Source: Candidatus Tumulicola sp. (GTDB lineage Bacteria; Vulcanimicrobiota; Vulcanimicrobiia; Eremiobacterales; Eremiobacteraceae). From it: a stretch of DNA of 64,000 bases. The position numbers and the translations under genes are program-made. Shown piece after piece: positions 41,978 through 48,912 of this stretch. Location: positions 93,160 to 157,159 of the forward strand of contig DATNNM010000015.1 in NCBI GenBank assembly GCA_035601835.1. The letters run 5' to 3'. A model generated the notes under the pieces. That model was not told the origin of the DNA, ran no database searches, and saw only the letters and a list, made by a program, of their open reading frames with translations. Each line of letters starts with the position of its first letter. Positions within the stretch are counted from its first letter, which is position 1.

Positions 41978-42385
41978 TTAGAGAAACAGCGAGACGGGCA
42001 CTTTAAAGAACTCTGCGAAGCGCTTTGCGGCTTTCACGCTTATTTTTCGCCGGCCCGAGAGCATTTGACTGGCCGTTCCCTTTGACTTGATGAGAGCGCC
42101 AAGCTCGGTGACGGTCATGCCACGTTCCAACATCAGTTCGCGCAGGATGTCGGCAGGCGTCGCCGCCTGCGGCATCTGGTAATGCTCTTCCTCATATTTC
42201 TCGATCAACGCCGCAAGCAGATCGAGATATTCCTCGATCGCGGGCGTTCGCGCGCGAGCGGCGAGCAGCGCCCGCACCTCGGCGAGCGCCGCCTCGTTCT
42301 CTTTTTCACTTCTGATCACGCGCGGACGTCGCTCGTTGAGAAGCGCACCGTAGGCCTCCAGGACCGCACTGTTCATCGTTTCCAT
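41978..42385 (-). CDS. HigA-like XRE antitoxin without visible toxin
   Basis: A 135-residue protein. The N-terminal 75 residues are a charged helical region (NSAVLEAYGALLNERRPRVIRSEKENEAALAEVRALLAARART). The C-terminal HTH is ILRELMLERGMTVTELGALIKSKGTASQMLSGRRKISVKAAKRFAEFFKVPVSLFL, the HigA type. A HigB-like toxin gene would be expected directly upstream, but that side holds only REPs and a different gene. It is an orphan antitoxin or a regulator of the neighbouring cox genes. Confidence 0.8.
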   Translation of the reverse strand: METMNSAVLEAYGALLNERRPRVIRSEKENEAALAEVRALLAARARTPAIEEYLDLLAALIEKYEEEHYQMPQAATPADILRELMLERGMTVTELGALIKSKGTASQMLSGRRKISVKAAKRFAEFFKVPVSLFL

Positions 42386-42446
42386 TTTCCTTTATCGTAT
42401 TGAGAACGCCTTGAGGTCAATCGGCCTAGGTTCCAGCGCAGCACAT

Positions 42447-42530
42447 CCGGGGCTAAAGCCCCGGCACTACACCCGAGCTTCGCTCGGGTCGCTACATTAG
42501 GTCGCTCGGGACGCTACATTAGGTCGCTCG
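42447..42530. repeat. REP-like palindrome cluster 18
   Basis: One GGGGC/GCCCC unit, then a CGAG/CTCG unit, then two shortened tandem copies (GTCGCTCGGGACGCTACATTA) next to each other. Again truncated tandem copies. Confidence 0.75.
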
Positions 42531-42532
42531 GG

Positions 42533-43747
42533 TTAGTGGATCTTGGGCGGTGGGGTGTGCTCTAGGCGCGTGTCGACGCGAGAGGGTATCGGGAATTCCG
42601 TGATGTCGCCGGCGGGGGTGATGCGCCCGATGCGATTGCTCTGCGGTTCGGTGAACCAAAGATTGCCGTCGGGCCCGGTGAGGAGTTCCCGCGGATAGCT
42701 GCCGGCGGCCGGCACTACGAATTCGCTGATCTCGCCGTCCAGCGATACCCGACCGATGCGGTTGCCCGTGCCCTCGGTGAACCACAAGCGCTTGTCGGGA
42801 CCGACCATCAAATCTCCAGGATCGCTTTGGGGGCTCATCAGCGTGAATTCGACGATGTGACCGCCCTGCGGGGTCATGCGCGCGATCTTGTTGCCGCGCC
42901 GTTCTATGAACCAGATGTTTCCGTCAGGCCCTACGATCAGATTGCGCGGTTGGCTGCTGGCCGTGGGAACCGCGAATTTGGTAGCGATCCCATCCAGTGT
43001 CACGCGGATGATGCTGTTCTCGCCATGCACCCAGAGATTGCCGTCGGGCCCGATCAGGATGTTCGTCGCGACGTTCAGGAGTGCCGGAATCTTGATCGCA
43101 CGCACGGCCAGAGTAGGCGACACGCGCATCAGACTTCCGGTCGACGGTTCGTCGAACCACACGTTGCCGTCCGGCCCGACCATGATGTTGGTCGGGACGC
43201 CCTTTTTTGACGTGCTTGGGATTTCTCTCACGCTACCGGAGGTGTCGACGACGCCCCAGATGTGGCTTGGGTGCGTTCCACTCAAGTGCCAGTACGGCCC
43301 GGATGAAACGAACCAAACGCGCTTGTCGGGACCGAGCATGACCATGTCGGCATTGGTGCTCTTGATCGGAAGACGGAATTCGCGGATATGCCCGGTCGGC
43401 GTGACGCGCCCGATGGCGTTGCCGGACTGCTCGCTGAACCAGAGATTGCCGTCTGCCCCTATCGTTACGGATGACGGCTGCGCGTGCGGGGTCGGCGTGA
43501 GGAATTCCAGGAAGGTGCCCGACGTTGTCAAGCGCGCGATCCGCGAGCTGGTGAGTTCCGTGAACCAGATGTTGCCGTCGGGACCGATGATGAGCGACGA
43601 CGGGAGGCTCGTGGCGGCCTGTTCGTCCGCTCGCGCTGTGAGGATGAGGGAGGCGATGGCGCTCAGGCACAACAGCGCGAGGGCGAGTGCGAGACCAGAA
43701 CGACGGGCCGGACTAAAGTCCGGCATACCACAGTGCCTTTTTTTCAT
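42533..43747 (-). CDS. Virginiamycin B lyase-like beta-propeller protein
   Basis: About 404 residues from ATG 43747 (4-bp overlap with the upstream gene); signal peptide LALALALLCLSAIASLILTARA. Eight or so repeats of the form IIGPDGNIWFTELTSSRIARLT, TIGADGNLWFSEQSGNAIGRVT, MVGPDGNVWFDEPSTGSLMRVS and IVGPDGNIWFIERRGNKIARMT build a Vgb/SMP-30-like propeller. A protein with this repeat may be a lyase, but most such exported members have no proven enzyme activity. Part of the N-terminus is encoded by a REP. Confidence 0.87.
   Translation of the reverse strand: MKKRHCGMPDFSPARRSGLALALALLCLSAIASLILTARADEQAATSLPSSLIIGPDGNIWFTELTSSRIARLTTSGTFLEFLTPTPHAQPSSVTIGADGNLWFSEQSGNAIGRVTPTGHIREFRLPIKSTNADMVMLGPDKRVWFVSSGPYWHLSGTHPSHIWGVVDTSGSVREIPSTSKKGVPTNIMVGPDGNVWFDEPSTGSLMRVSPTLAVRAIKIPALLNVATNILIGPDGNLWVHGENSIIRVTLDGIATKFAVPTASSQPRNLIVGPDGNIWFIERRGNKIARMTPQGGHIVEFTLMSPQSDPGDLMVGPDKRLWFTEGTGNRIGRVSLDGEISEFVVPAAGSYPRELLTGPDGNLWFTEPQSNRIGRITPAGDITEFPIPSRVDTRLEHTPPPKIH
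43709..43733. repeat. REP-like palindrome 19 inside the lyase-like gene's signal region
   Basis: A CGGACT/AGTCCG unit with CATACCACA tail lies in the first codons of the gene at 42533. It encodes part of the N-terminal sequence GMPDFSPARR, so this REP has become coding DNA. Confidence 0.7.
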
Positions 43748-44397
43748 TGGAACCATGGGCCCTCGTCTTGACCGAAGCGCACGCTGTCGATCCACATCGA
43801 GATGTCTTTGCCGCACGCTGTGGTGAGCGTGAAGGTCGTGGGAGCGATCCACTGTGCGCCCGGTTCCAGGGCGAGCCGATAGCGCCGCGTGTAATCAGGC
43901 TTCTCGCCGACGTTGGTCAAATAGTAATCGAAAAATATCTTCTTCGGGTAGTCGTTGCGGAATTTTGTGAACCACGTGTTGTTGCTGGAATTGCAGTCAA
44001 GCGCTTCCTGCAAACCGGCGAGCTTCGTCCACGGCGTGTACCATTTGCCCCAGTTCGGTTGCCCGCGATCGGCGGCGGCTTTGGCGAAGAGGTCGCCTTG
44101 GATCGATGCGGCCGCGTACCAGAGGATCGCGCGTCTATTGTTTTGCGGCACGCCGTCACCGAGTTCGTAGAGTCGGGCGATGTCCAGCTGCGCCTCAAGC
44201 GCCAGGTTGAGCGCCGCCGTTTCCAAGAGCGGTGCCGCTTTTGAGGTGTCGCGCGGAAACCCGAACCTGCCGTGCAGATAGGCGAGTCCCATCTCGAGAT
44301 CTTGCAGCGCCTCGGGGCCGATGGTGGGCATCGGCGTTGGTGTGGGGGCAGCGCGTACGCCGGCGGGTAACGCAAGAATGAAAAGCGTGCAAAGCAT
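43744..44397 (-). CDS. Exported Sel1-repeat protein
   Basis: About 217 residues from ATG 44397 (signal peptide MLCTLFILALPAGVRA); a GTG at 44421 would add eight residues with His and Arg. The start is uncertain because upstream codons lie over REPs. A short Pro/Thr stretch (PTPTPMPTIG) is followed by Sel1-type TPR-like repeats (QDLEMGLAYLHGRFGFPRDTSKAAPLLETAALN, QLDIARLYELGDGVPQNNRRAILWYAAAS). The C-terminal part (YRLALEPGAQWIAPTTFTLTTACGKDISMWIDSVRFG) is beta-rich. Overlaps the lyase-like gene by 4 bp, so the two are one unit. Confidence 0.72.
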   Translation of the reverse strand: MLCTLFILALPAGVRAAPTPTPMPTIGPEALQDLEMGLAYLHGRFGFPRDTSKAAPLLETAALNLALEAQLDIARLYELGDGVPQNNRRAILWYAAASIQGDLFAKAAADRGQPNWGKWYTPWTKLAGLQEALDCNSSNNTWFTKFRNDYPKKIFFDYYLTNVGEKPDYTRRYRLALEPGAQWIAPTTFTLTTACGKDISMWIDSVRFGQDEGPWFQ

Positions 44398-44465
44398 TGT
44401 TGCAAAGCAATGTCGGATCACGCGGGACCGATTCGGTCGGTATCGATGTGCTCTCCTGCTGACGA

Positions 44466-44519
44466 ACGGACCTAAAGCTCCGTTGCTACTTGATGGACCT
44501 AAAGGTCCGTTGCTACATT
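44466..44519. repeat. REP-like palindrome cluster 20 (two units)
   Basis: Two units, CGGACCTAAAGCTCCG and GGACCTAAAGGTCC, both with TGCTACTT/TGCTACAT tails. The first has one stem mismatch. Confidence 0.7.
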
Positions 44520-44551
44520 GACGGAAAAGAGCGCTCCTCGAGGTGCGGTTC

Positions 44552-46903
44552 ATGAAGCAGCGTCGTTTCCTTATTCTGCCCAAAATCGCGGTGGTTTGGT
44601 TGCTCGCATGTTCGCTGGCCTTCAACGCGTGCGCGAGCTCGCCCAAGACCGCATCAGGTCCCGCAGGCGAAATACGACCCGATCATTCCGACTCTAGCTC
44701 CGCCGCTCTTCGCTATCGGGAAGCACTGAAAGCGAAGGTCGCCGAGCTTGGCGCAGATCCCACCAAGCTTTTCGTTTTCGTCGGCAAGTCTTTGAGTTAC
44801 GAGGGCTATCCCGGCGCTCTGCGCGGATCGCGGGGCGCGCTGCTCGCCGGAGGGGGCAATGCGGCGGATAAGACGTTGCTGCTGTACGACTTTCTGCGAG
44901 TCGCGAATCCCAAAGCCGAGCTGCGTTTTGCCTTTTGCACTCTTTCGGACGAGCAAGCGAGTCAGTTAAGCTCCAAAGCGCTGGCCGCCGTTCCTAGCCC
45001 GCCGACACCTGCGCCTCAGGCCGCCGGCCAAGTGCCGCCGGGAGATATTGATCCGGCAGCGCAGAAACAAGCGGAACAACTCGTGAGCGCCTGGAGTTCG
45101 TTGGCCGAATCGGTCAAGACCGAAGCCGCGTCGCTGGCGGCGTTAGCTAGTCAGGGAGGAGCATCGAGCCCATCGCCGTTCGTGACGCCCGCGCAGCTCG
45201 CCAAATGGTCGCAGCAGCACGTATGGCTCCAGCGTCTTGAGAACGCTCGATGGATCGACTACGATGCTACGCTCGACGCGGCCGGCAGCGCCCGCTGTTC
45301 TGCCGAACGCACCGCGACAGAGTTGCCGGAACAGATGTATCACCACGTCTCCGTGCGCGTGCGGGCGGAGCAGCGCGAGCAGGGACATGTGGCTAGCCAA
45401 GTCCTGTTGTCGGGCAGCTGGCGCACCGCGAGCCTCGTGGGATCGAGCGTCACGATGCTTTTCGCCGAGCCGTTCAACCTCGAGGCCTGGGTGAAAGACG
45501 CCTCGTCGTCGCCGCCTGCGGGGAGCAAGCGATACACGCCCATTCTGATCGTCGACGACAATTTCATCAAAGGCTCGCCCTTGACGTTGCCTGCGCCTCC
45601 TCAACCCGCAAGCTCAGGCGGTAATGCGGGCGCACTCGACCTGTTCGGGAACAAGTTGCAAGGTAACGCCACGCCGGGGCCAAGCGCAGCGGCGACGACG
45701 GCGACCACGACGACCGGCGCGGAGATCACCGGCGTTTGGTTGGACATCGATGTCGCCGCTCCGAAAGGCGCGACGCGCACGATTGAGCGCCCGGTTTTCG
45801 ATCGCGTCGGATTCGCGGCGCGGCTTCATGGAAAGGCGCAGGATGCGGCCCTCACCGCCCTCGAGGCCAAAAACGGCGAGTACGCTTCCCTCGATAAGGC
45901 CTGGAACATCGCGCTGTGGGTTGGGGAGGCGCCTGACGCCCCAGATGCGGCGCCATCGCTCGATCGTGCCGATCCACTCCAAGCGCTCTCACTCGTTGGC
46001 ACATATCATCATTCGTACTACGGCCTCCGTCAGGCGCTCCTCGCGCGCGAATTCGGGCCGCAAGGACCGCGGATCGCCGTAACGGGCCCGAGCGTCAGCC
46101 TTCTGATGGAGCAATTCGGCGCGGCCGACGACGGCTCGGATATCGTCTCGACCATCGACCGCTTGGACGAGCAGGTCGGGGCATTGCCCGGCAAGCAAGC
46201 GCCGACGGCGGATACGCCGGTCGGTGCGCTCTGGGGCGCGGCTGCCTTGGAGGCGGAACGATTTTTGTTCATCGCGCCGCAGATCGCGCTTGGTTCGGCC
46301 GATTCCACCACTGCTGCCAGCGCAATGGTCGATGTAAAGTCGGTTTTCGACGTAGCGCAGATCGGCAACGTGCACATCACCAAGCTTGACCCTGCTTCAG
46401 CTCATCCCGCCGACGCGCTGCAGGCATCCGATGAAGCGAAGGCGCGTATCGCCTCAAGTCTGCAAGACGGCAATGCAGTGATCGCCCCTGAACGTTCGGT
46501 CCGCGTCGGCAACGCCGACGTGCTTGGCTGGTGGAACGTCAATCCGCAGAACGGTTTTTTCACCGATGAGTTTGAGACCGGCGGCCACGATGCCGCCGAA
46601 ACCACCATCCAGACCGGACAGGCGGTGCAGCAGGTCTCAACGATCCGGCGGTACGCAATGGCTCTCTACCGAGCGTACTGCTACACCTACAAATGGCTCA
46701 CGGCGATTACTTTCCTCATCGCGATGGCTTACCGATGGGATTGGGTTTCGAAGAAGTGGATCGGCGAGCCGGCGATTTTCCTGGCTGGTGCGCTCACCCT
46801 TTCAACTCGCGTGATAAAATGCCCCAACGGGGCGTGGGAGCCCCCTGCCCTTCCGCCCCCACCACCACCGATTCCGCCGCCGTTCCCTCTGCCGGTTATC
46901 TGA
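44552..46903 (+). CDS. Large lipoprotein with transglutaminase-like fold, catalytic Cys not evident
   Basis: About 783 residues from ATG 44552 after GAGGTG. Lipobox VWLLACSLAFNAC. Residues 60 to 130 resemble a transglutaminase-core region: FVGKSLSYEGYPGALRGSRGALLAGGGNAADKTLLLYDFLRVAN, where family members have GxCEDKALLLAALLR; here the Cys position reads Ala (GNAADK). HVWLQRLENARWIDYDATLDAA matches the family's later His and Asp blocks. A long middle and C-terminal region (ATTATTTTGAEITGVWLDIDVAAPKG) is unknown, with a membrane segment near residue 730 (WLTAITFLIAMAYRWDWV). Probably a non-catalytic surface lipoprotein. Confidence 0.75.
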   Translation: MKQRRFLILPKIAVVWLLACSLAFNACASSPKTASGPAGEIRPDHSDSSSAALRYREALKAKVAELGADPTKLFVFVGKSLSYEGYPGALRGSRGALLAGGGNAADKTLLLYDFLRVANPKAELRFAFCTLSDEQASQLSSKALAAVPSPPTPAPQAAGQVPPGDIDPAAQKQAEQLVSAWSSLAESVKTEAASLAALASQGGASSPSPFVTPAQLAKWSQQHVWLQRLENARWIDYDATLDAAGSARCSAERTATELPEQMYHHVSVRVRAEQREQGHVASQVLLSGSWRTASLVGSSVTMLFAEPFNLEAWVKDASSSPPAGSKRYTPILIVDDNFIKGSPLTLPAPPQPASSGGNAGALDLFGNKLQGNATPGPSAAATTATTTTGAEITGVWLDIDVAAPKGATRTIERPVFDRVGFAARLHGKAQDAALTALEAKNGEYASLDKAWNIALWVGEAPDAPDAAPSLDRADPLQALSLVGTYHHSYYGLRQALLAREFGPQGPRIAVTGPSVSLLMEQFGAADDGSDIVSTIDRLDEQVGALPGKQAPTADTPVGALWGAAALEAERFLFIAPQIALGSADSTTAASAMVDVKSVFDVAQIGNVHITKLDPASAHPADALQASDEAKARIASSLQDGNAVIAPERSVRVGNADVLGWWNVNPQNGFFTDEFETGGHDAAETTIQTGQAVQQVSTIRRYAMALYRAYCYTYKWLTAITFLIAMAYRWDWVSKKWIGEPAIFLAGALTLSTRVIKCPNGAWEPPALPPPPPPIPPPFPLPVI

Positions 46904-46928
46904 CGGGGCGGCTGGAGCCGCCTACCCG

Positions 46929-47141
46929 CTACTTCTTGCGATTGGTGCGACGCTTGCGCGGGCGCACGCCGTCGTCGGTGAGGTCGACCGCAACTCGAAG
47001 TTCGTGAAGTTGGGCGGGCCGCAGACGGATCTCGAGCAGCGTGTCTTTGGATTCGAGCAGCAATCGCGCGAGGCGTTTGTTGGCGATTGCGGCCGAGTGG
47101 AACGACCCTTTTCGGAAAGCCACGACGAGCTTCTTGGCCAT
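46929..47141 (-). CDS. Small basic hypothetical protein
   Basis: A 70-residue basic protein: MAKKLVVAFRKGSFHSAAIANKRLARLLLESKDTLLEIRLRPAQLHELRVAVDLTDDGV ending in RKRRTNRKK. The charged C-terminus suggests nucleic-acid or surface binding. No family recognised. It is the last of four small genes on the minus strand before the boundary zone. Confidence 0.55.
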   Translation of the reverse strand: MAKKLVVAFRKGSFHSAAIANKRLARLLLESKDTLLEIRLRPAQLHELRVAVDLTDDGVRPRKRRTNRKK

Positions 47142-47160
47142 AGTCCTGGGGACTACCAGG

Positions 47161-47472
47161 CTATTCGTTAAGAACCTCTATGTTCGACCTCTTGGCGCCA
47201 TTGGGCTGCGGGCCGATCTCGCGCCAATCGTTCTCTCGTAGCGTCACCCCGTAGTAGTCGGCCGCGGCGCGGATGTTCGCGAAGGCGACGTCGCGCTCGT
47301 GATCGGTGACGCGCCCGACTTGATCGAATCTGGCCACCGCGCTGCGCACGTGCGCCTCATCCGTAAGCGGTTCGGCGCGCACTGCCGGAAAGGCAAAGGC
47401 CGAATCGGGCAGGTCGCGGCGCGGCGTGTTCGCCGGGCCTTGAAAGGGCAGCCAGGTCGGGTGGATGTTCAT
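47161..47472 (-). CDS. DUF6582-like protein
   Basis: A 103-residue protein: LPDSAFAFPAVRAEPLTDEAHVRSAVARFDQVGRVTDHERDVAFANIRAAADYYGV is the conserved core of this small family, which occurs in viruses and plasmid-rich genomes and has no assigned function. Supports a mobile or accessory setting for the following hicAB and island genes. Confidence 0.75.
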   Translation of the reverse strand: MNIHPTWLPFQGPANTPRRDLPDSAFAFPAVRAEPLTDEAHVRSAVARFDQVGRVTDHERDVAFANIRAAADYYGVTLRENDWREIGPQPNGAKRSNIEVLNE

Positions 47473-47534
47473 AACCCCTTATCACGCTCTTGGGGACGCG
47501 CGTCAAGGGTCAGAGGAGAGACCGGCGAGGACCG

Positions 47535-47795
47535 TTACCGAGCAGCGCGGACGATTTTTCGCTTGGTGCGGTTTGCTGCAAACCGGCGCCTTTCGGTCAT
47601 CGGCGCCCCAGCCATTGCCTCTTCGAAGGTCATCGGGGCGAATTCGATCCAAAGATCGATTCCTTCGCGGGCCAGCCGGGTCGTCTCGGCCTTTGTCTTG
47701 CCGGTCACGCACACCGCCACTTCGGGGGTAATGACAGCCCCGTATCCCGTGCGCGTCTTCTCTATGCTGATCTTGTAGCCCCGATGCTCGATCAT
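47535..47795 (-). CDS. hicB: HicB-like antitoxin
   Basis: An 86-residue protein: MIEHRGYKISIEKTRTGYGAVITPEVAVCVTGKTKAETTRLAREGIDLWIEFAPMTFEEA. This is the partial RNase-H-like fold of HicB (YKISIEKxxxGYGAxxPE), followed by a basic region. It follows the HicA gene directly with a 4-bp overlap, the usual hicA-hicB order. Confidence 0.88.
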   Translation of the reverse strand: MIEHRGYKISIEKTRTGYGAVITPEVAVCVTGKTKAETTRLAREGIDLWIEFAPMTFEEAMAGAPMTERRRFAANRTKRKIVRAAR

Positions 47796-47986
47796 ATTCT
47801 ATCTCTTCCCATCGCTCGCAGAATCGCCTTCAGCGTCCCAGCCGGCGGCTCCTCATTGTCGTGACCGGCAACCACCGTGTTTCCCTTGACTGGGTGCTTC
47901 CATATTTCATGGCTTCCCCGCTGGCGGGCAATGTGCCAGCCATCCTGTGCCAATCGCCTTCGGATGTCGCGGTTCTTTGGCGGCAT
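47792..47986 (-). CDS. hicA: HicA-like toxin
   Basis: A 64-residue double-stranded-RNA-binding-fold ribonuclease: MPPKNRDIRRRLAQDGWHIARQRGSHEIWKHPVKGNTVVAGHDNEEPPAGTLKAILRAMG. The catalytic His of the GSHEIWKHP segment is present, and so is the conserved GTLKAIL helix. It cleaves mRNA as a toxin. It lies 50 bp downstream of a promoter-leader-terminator unit that also appears in two further copies upstream. Confidence 0.92.
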   Translation of the reverse strand: MPPKNRDIRRRLAQDGWHIARQRGSHEIWKHPVKGNTVVAGHDNEEPPAGTLKAILRAMGRDRI

Positions 47987-48035
47987 GCACGATAATCACG
48001 ACCACACTACGCTCCGTCAAGGCATGCGACGCCAC

Positions 48036-48083
48036 AAAAAAACACCATCCGCGAGGATGGTGCCCAGGCGAACCCTTCAAATT
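48036..48083 (-). ncRNA. Short leader RNA unit H1 upstream of hicA
   Basis: A minus-strand promoter (TTGCAT, 17 bp, TAGAAT at 48118 to 48090) is followed within 50 nt by a perfect terminator: CACCATCC and GGATGGTG around GCGA, then seven U (48062 to 48036). A roughly 48-nt RNA or attenuator results. hicA starts 49 nt further on. Conserved core across copies: TTGA-GGG-CGCC-GGG-ACCATCC. Confidence 0.6.
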
Positions 48084-48089
48084 GTCTGT

Positions 48090-48118
48090 ATTCTATCGAT
48101 TCTCTGCAAGAAATGCAA
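48090..48118 (-). promoter_or_regulatory. Promoter of leader unit H1 (and hicAB)
   Basis: TTGCAT-17-TAGAAT on the minus strand, both hexamers matching the housekeeping consensus in 4 of 6 or more positions. Confidence 0.65.
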
Positions 48119-48167
48119 TAGGAGCAGCGTCGGACCCGCGCCACCGCTCCATCCGCTTGCGCGGAGC

Positions 48168-48285
48168 TGGAGACGTCGGGAGTTGAACCCGAAAGGCGCG
48201 ACTCGAAGGGTCCGCCCAGAATAAGGCAAGACCACCGCTGAGCGATGGTCTTGGCGAGTCTGATAAACCGCGCGCCCACAATGTA
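48168..48285 (-). ncRNA. Candidate structured RNA with tRNA-like 3' end (element A)
   Basis: A promoter (TTGAAA, 17 bp, TACATT with TGG extension at 48308 to 48280) points into a long hairpin (CAAGACCA with TGGTCTTG, 48227 to 48253, with inner CGCT/AGCG) and then a perfect T-arm (TCGGG, loop TTCAACT, CCCGA) ending CGTCTCCAG. The 3' end resembles tmRNA/tRNA 3' ends. No matching 5' acceptor strand is present. No terminator before H1, so the RNA may continue to 48036. Confidence 0.4.
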
Positions 48286-48410
48286 CCACATTCGGTGATG
48301 GATTTCAACTCGGGGGCCGAGTCCGGCCGCGCCGCCCCCTCGCGGGCGTTTCAGCCCGGGCTGGAGGCAGCGGGAATCGAACCCGCCGGGCGCGGTTTAT
48401 CATACTCGCC
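48253..48410. repeat. 23-bp inverted repeat flanking element A promoter
   Basis: GGCGAGTCTGATAAACCGCG at 48253 to 48276 (24 bp with its last CGCC) recurs inverted at 48389 to 48410, with one substitution (C to A) and two bases fewer. The two copies are 112 bp apart and flank the promoter of element A. One copy is part of the tRNA-like element B. Confidence 0.65.
48280..48308 (-). promoter_or_regulatory. Promoter of element A
   Basis: TTGAAA-17-TACATT on the minus strand with an extended -10 TGG. It lies between tRNA-like elements A and B. Confidence 0.6.
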
Positions 48411-48431
48411 CTCCCACCAGGGAGTGCCCCC
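48362..48431 (-). tRNA. tRNA-like element B, not a canonical tRNA
   Basis: 70 nt on the minus strand with a 7-bp acceptor (GGGGGCA with TGCCTCC, one GU), a D-like stem CTCCC/GGGAG with a 4-nt loop, an irregular central region (a GCG-A-GT/ACCGC arm with ATGATAA loop, anticodon GAT if read this way) and a perfect T-arm GCGGG-TTCGATT-CCCGC. The discriminator is A. No encoded CCA. The missing U8, the short D-loop and the bulge make a functional tRNA-Ile(GAT) unlikely. It is either a pseudo-tRNA, an island attachment remnant or a separate RNA family. Confidence 0.35.
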
Positions 48432-48482
48432 AACCAACGCTACCGTCACGCGCGGCAAGACGATCGACAAGGTCTGTTCGAT

Positions 48483-48509
48483 CTCCGAGCTTCGCTCGGA
48501 ACGCTACAT
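48483..48509. repeat. REP-like palindrome 21, last of the window
   Basis: One CGAG/CTCG unit with CTACATACGGG tail. No REP occurs between here and 64000, which supports a foreign origin for the next 15 kb. Confidence 0.75.
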
Positions 48510-48534
48510 ACGGGTCTAAGCCGATGAATCTGTC

Positions 48535-48632
48535 GAAGTTTGCTGTCACCCACAAATTGACCATAGCGCGAGTGCCGCCGCACACCGAGCACCGACTTCG
48601 CCTGAGAGTGTCGCGGTTCTTTGGCGGCATGC
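48535..48632 (-). pseudogene. Truncated second hicA start
   Basis: The first seven codons of hicA (MPPKNRD) are repeated here from ATG 48632, and the DNA is identical to that of the intact gene for 22 bp. The frame then diverges (TLRRSRCSVCGG) and loses all other HicA features. A copy of the leader unit stands at its usual distance upstream. It is a broken duplicate of the leader plus hicA start. Confidence 0.6.
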
Positions 48633-48697
48633 CCCGTGAGTCACGACAGGCCGACTCTTCGTCAAGCGCACACGGAGCGTATTCAGTCGTTTGCGCG

Positions 48698-48746
48698 GGA
48701 AAAGAAAACACCATCCGTGAGGATGGTGCCCTGGGCGGCCCGTCAA
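48698..48746 (-). ncRNA. Short leader RNA unit H2
   Basis: An extended -10 promoter (TGC-TATGAT at 48757 to 48752) is followed by GTTGAC-GGGCCGCCC and a perfect terminator (CACCATCC/GGATGGTG around GTGA at 48709 to 48728, T-rich tail). Nearly identical to H1 in hairpin and distance; followed by the truncated hicA start. Confidence 0.55.
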
Positions 48747-48771
48747 CCCGAATCATAGCATCTGCCGCAAT

Positions 48772-48819
48772 GAAAGAAAAGAACCACCCACGGGGATGGT
48801 TCCGGCGCGGACCTGTCAA
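48772..48819 (-). ncRNA. Short leader RNA unit H3
   Basis: Promoter TTGCAA, 18 bp, TATAAT (48854 to 48825), then GTTGACAGGTCCGCGCC and a terminator GAACCATCC/GGGTGGTTC around CCGT. The one non-Watson-Crick pair is U-G on the minus strand only, so the RNA is made from that strand. It is directly upstream of unit H2. Confidence 0.55.
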
Positions 48820-48824
48820 CACTC

Positions 48825-48854
48825 ATTATAGCCAGTTTCAGGTTAGGCTTGCAA
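48825..48854 (-). promoter_or_regulatory. Promoter of leader unit H3
   Basis: TTGCAA-18-TATAAT on the minus strand; a perfect -10 box. Confidence 0.65.
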
Positions 48855-48912
48855 CACAGGCGAGCGGCACCGGACCTGCGGCTGCCGCCCTTCTTCCGCT
48901 CTCACGGGGGCT

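Noticed and set aside
46908..46923. Perfect GGCGGC/GCCGCC hairpin after the large lipoprotein as terminator
   Set aside because: No T tract follows on either strand; may be incidental.
1063..48509. CRISPR array reading of the palindromic repeats
   Set aside because: Units are dispersed with variable spacing and no unique spacers of equal length; no cas genes.
48270..48720. tmRNA gene, because of 3' ends like GGGTTCAACTCCCG...CTCCA
   Set aside because: No matching 5' GGGGxxG...TTCGAC segment and no tag-peptide frame ending LAA within 400 nt.
48400..48822. 140-residue frame in the boundary zone
   Set aside because: It is composed of leader units, a hicA stump and a REP read through; no protein-like character.
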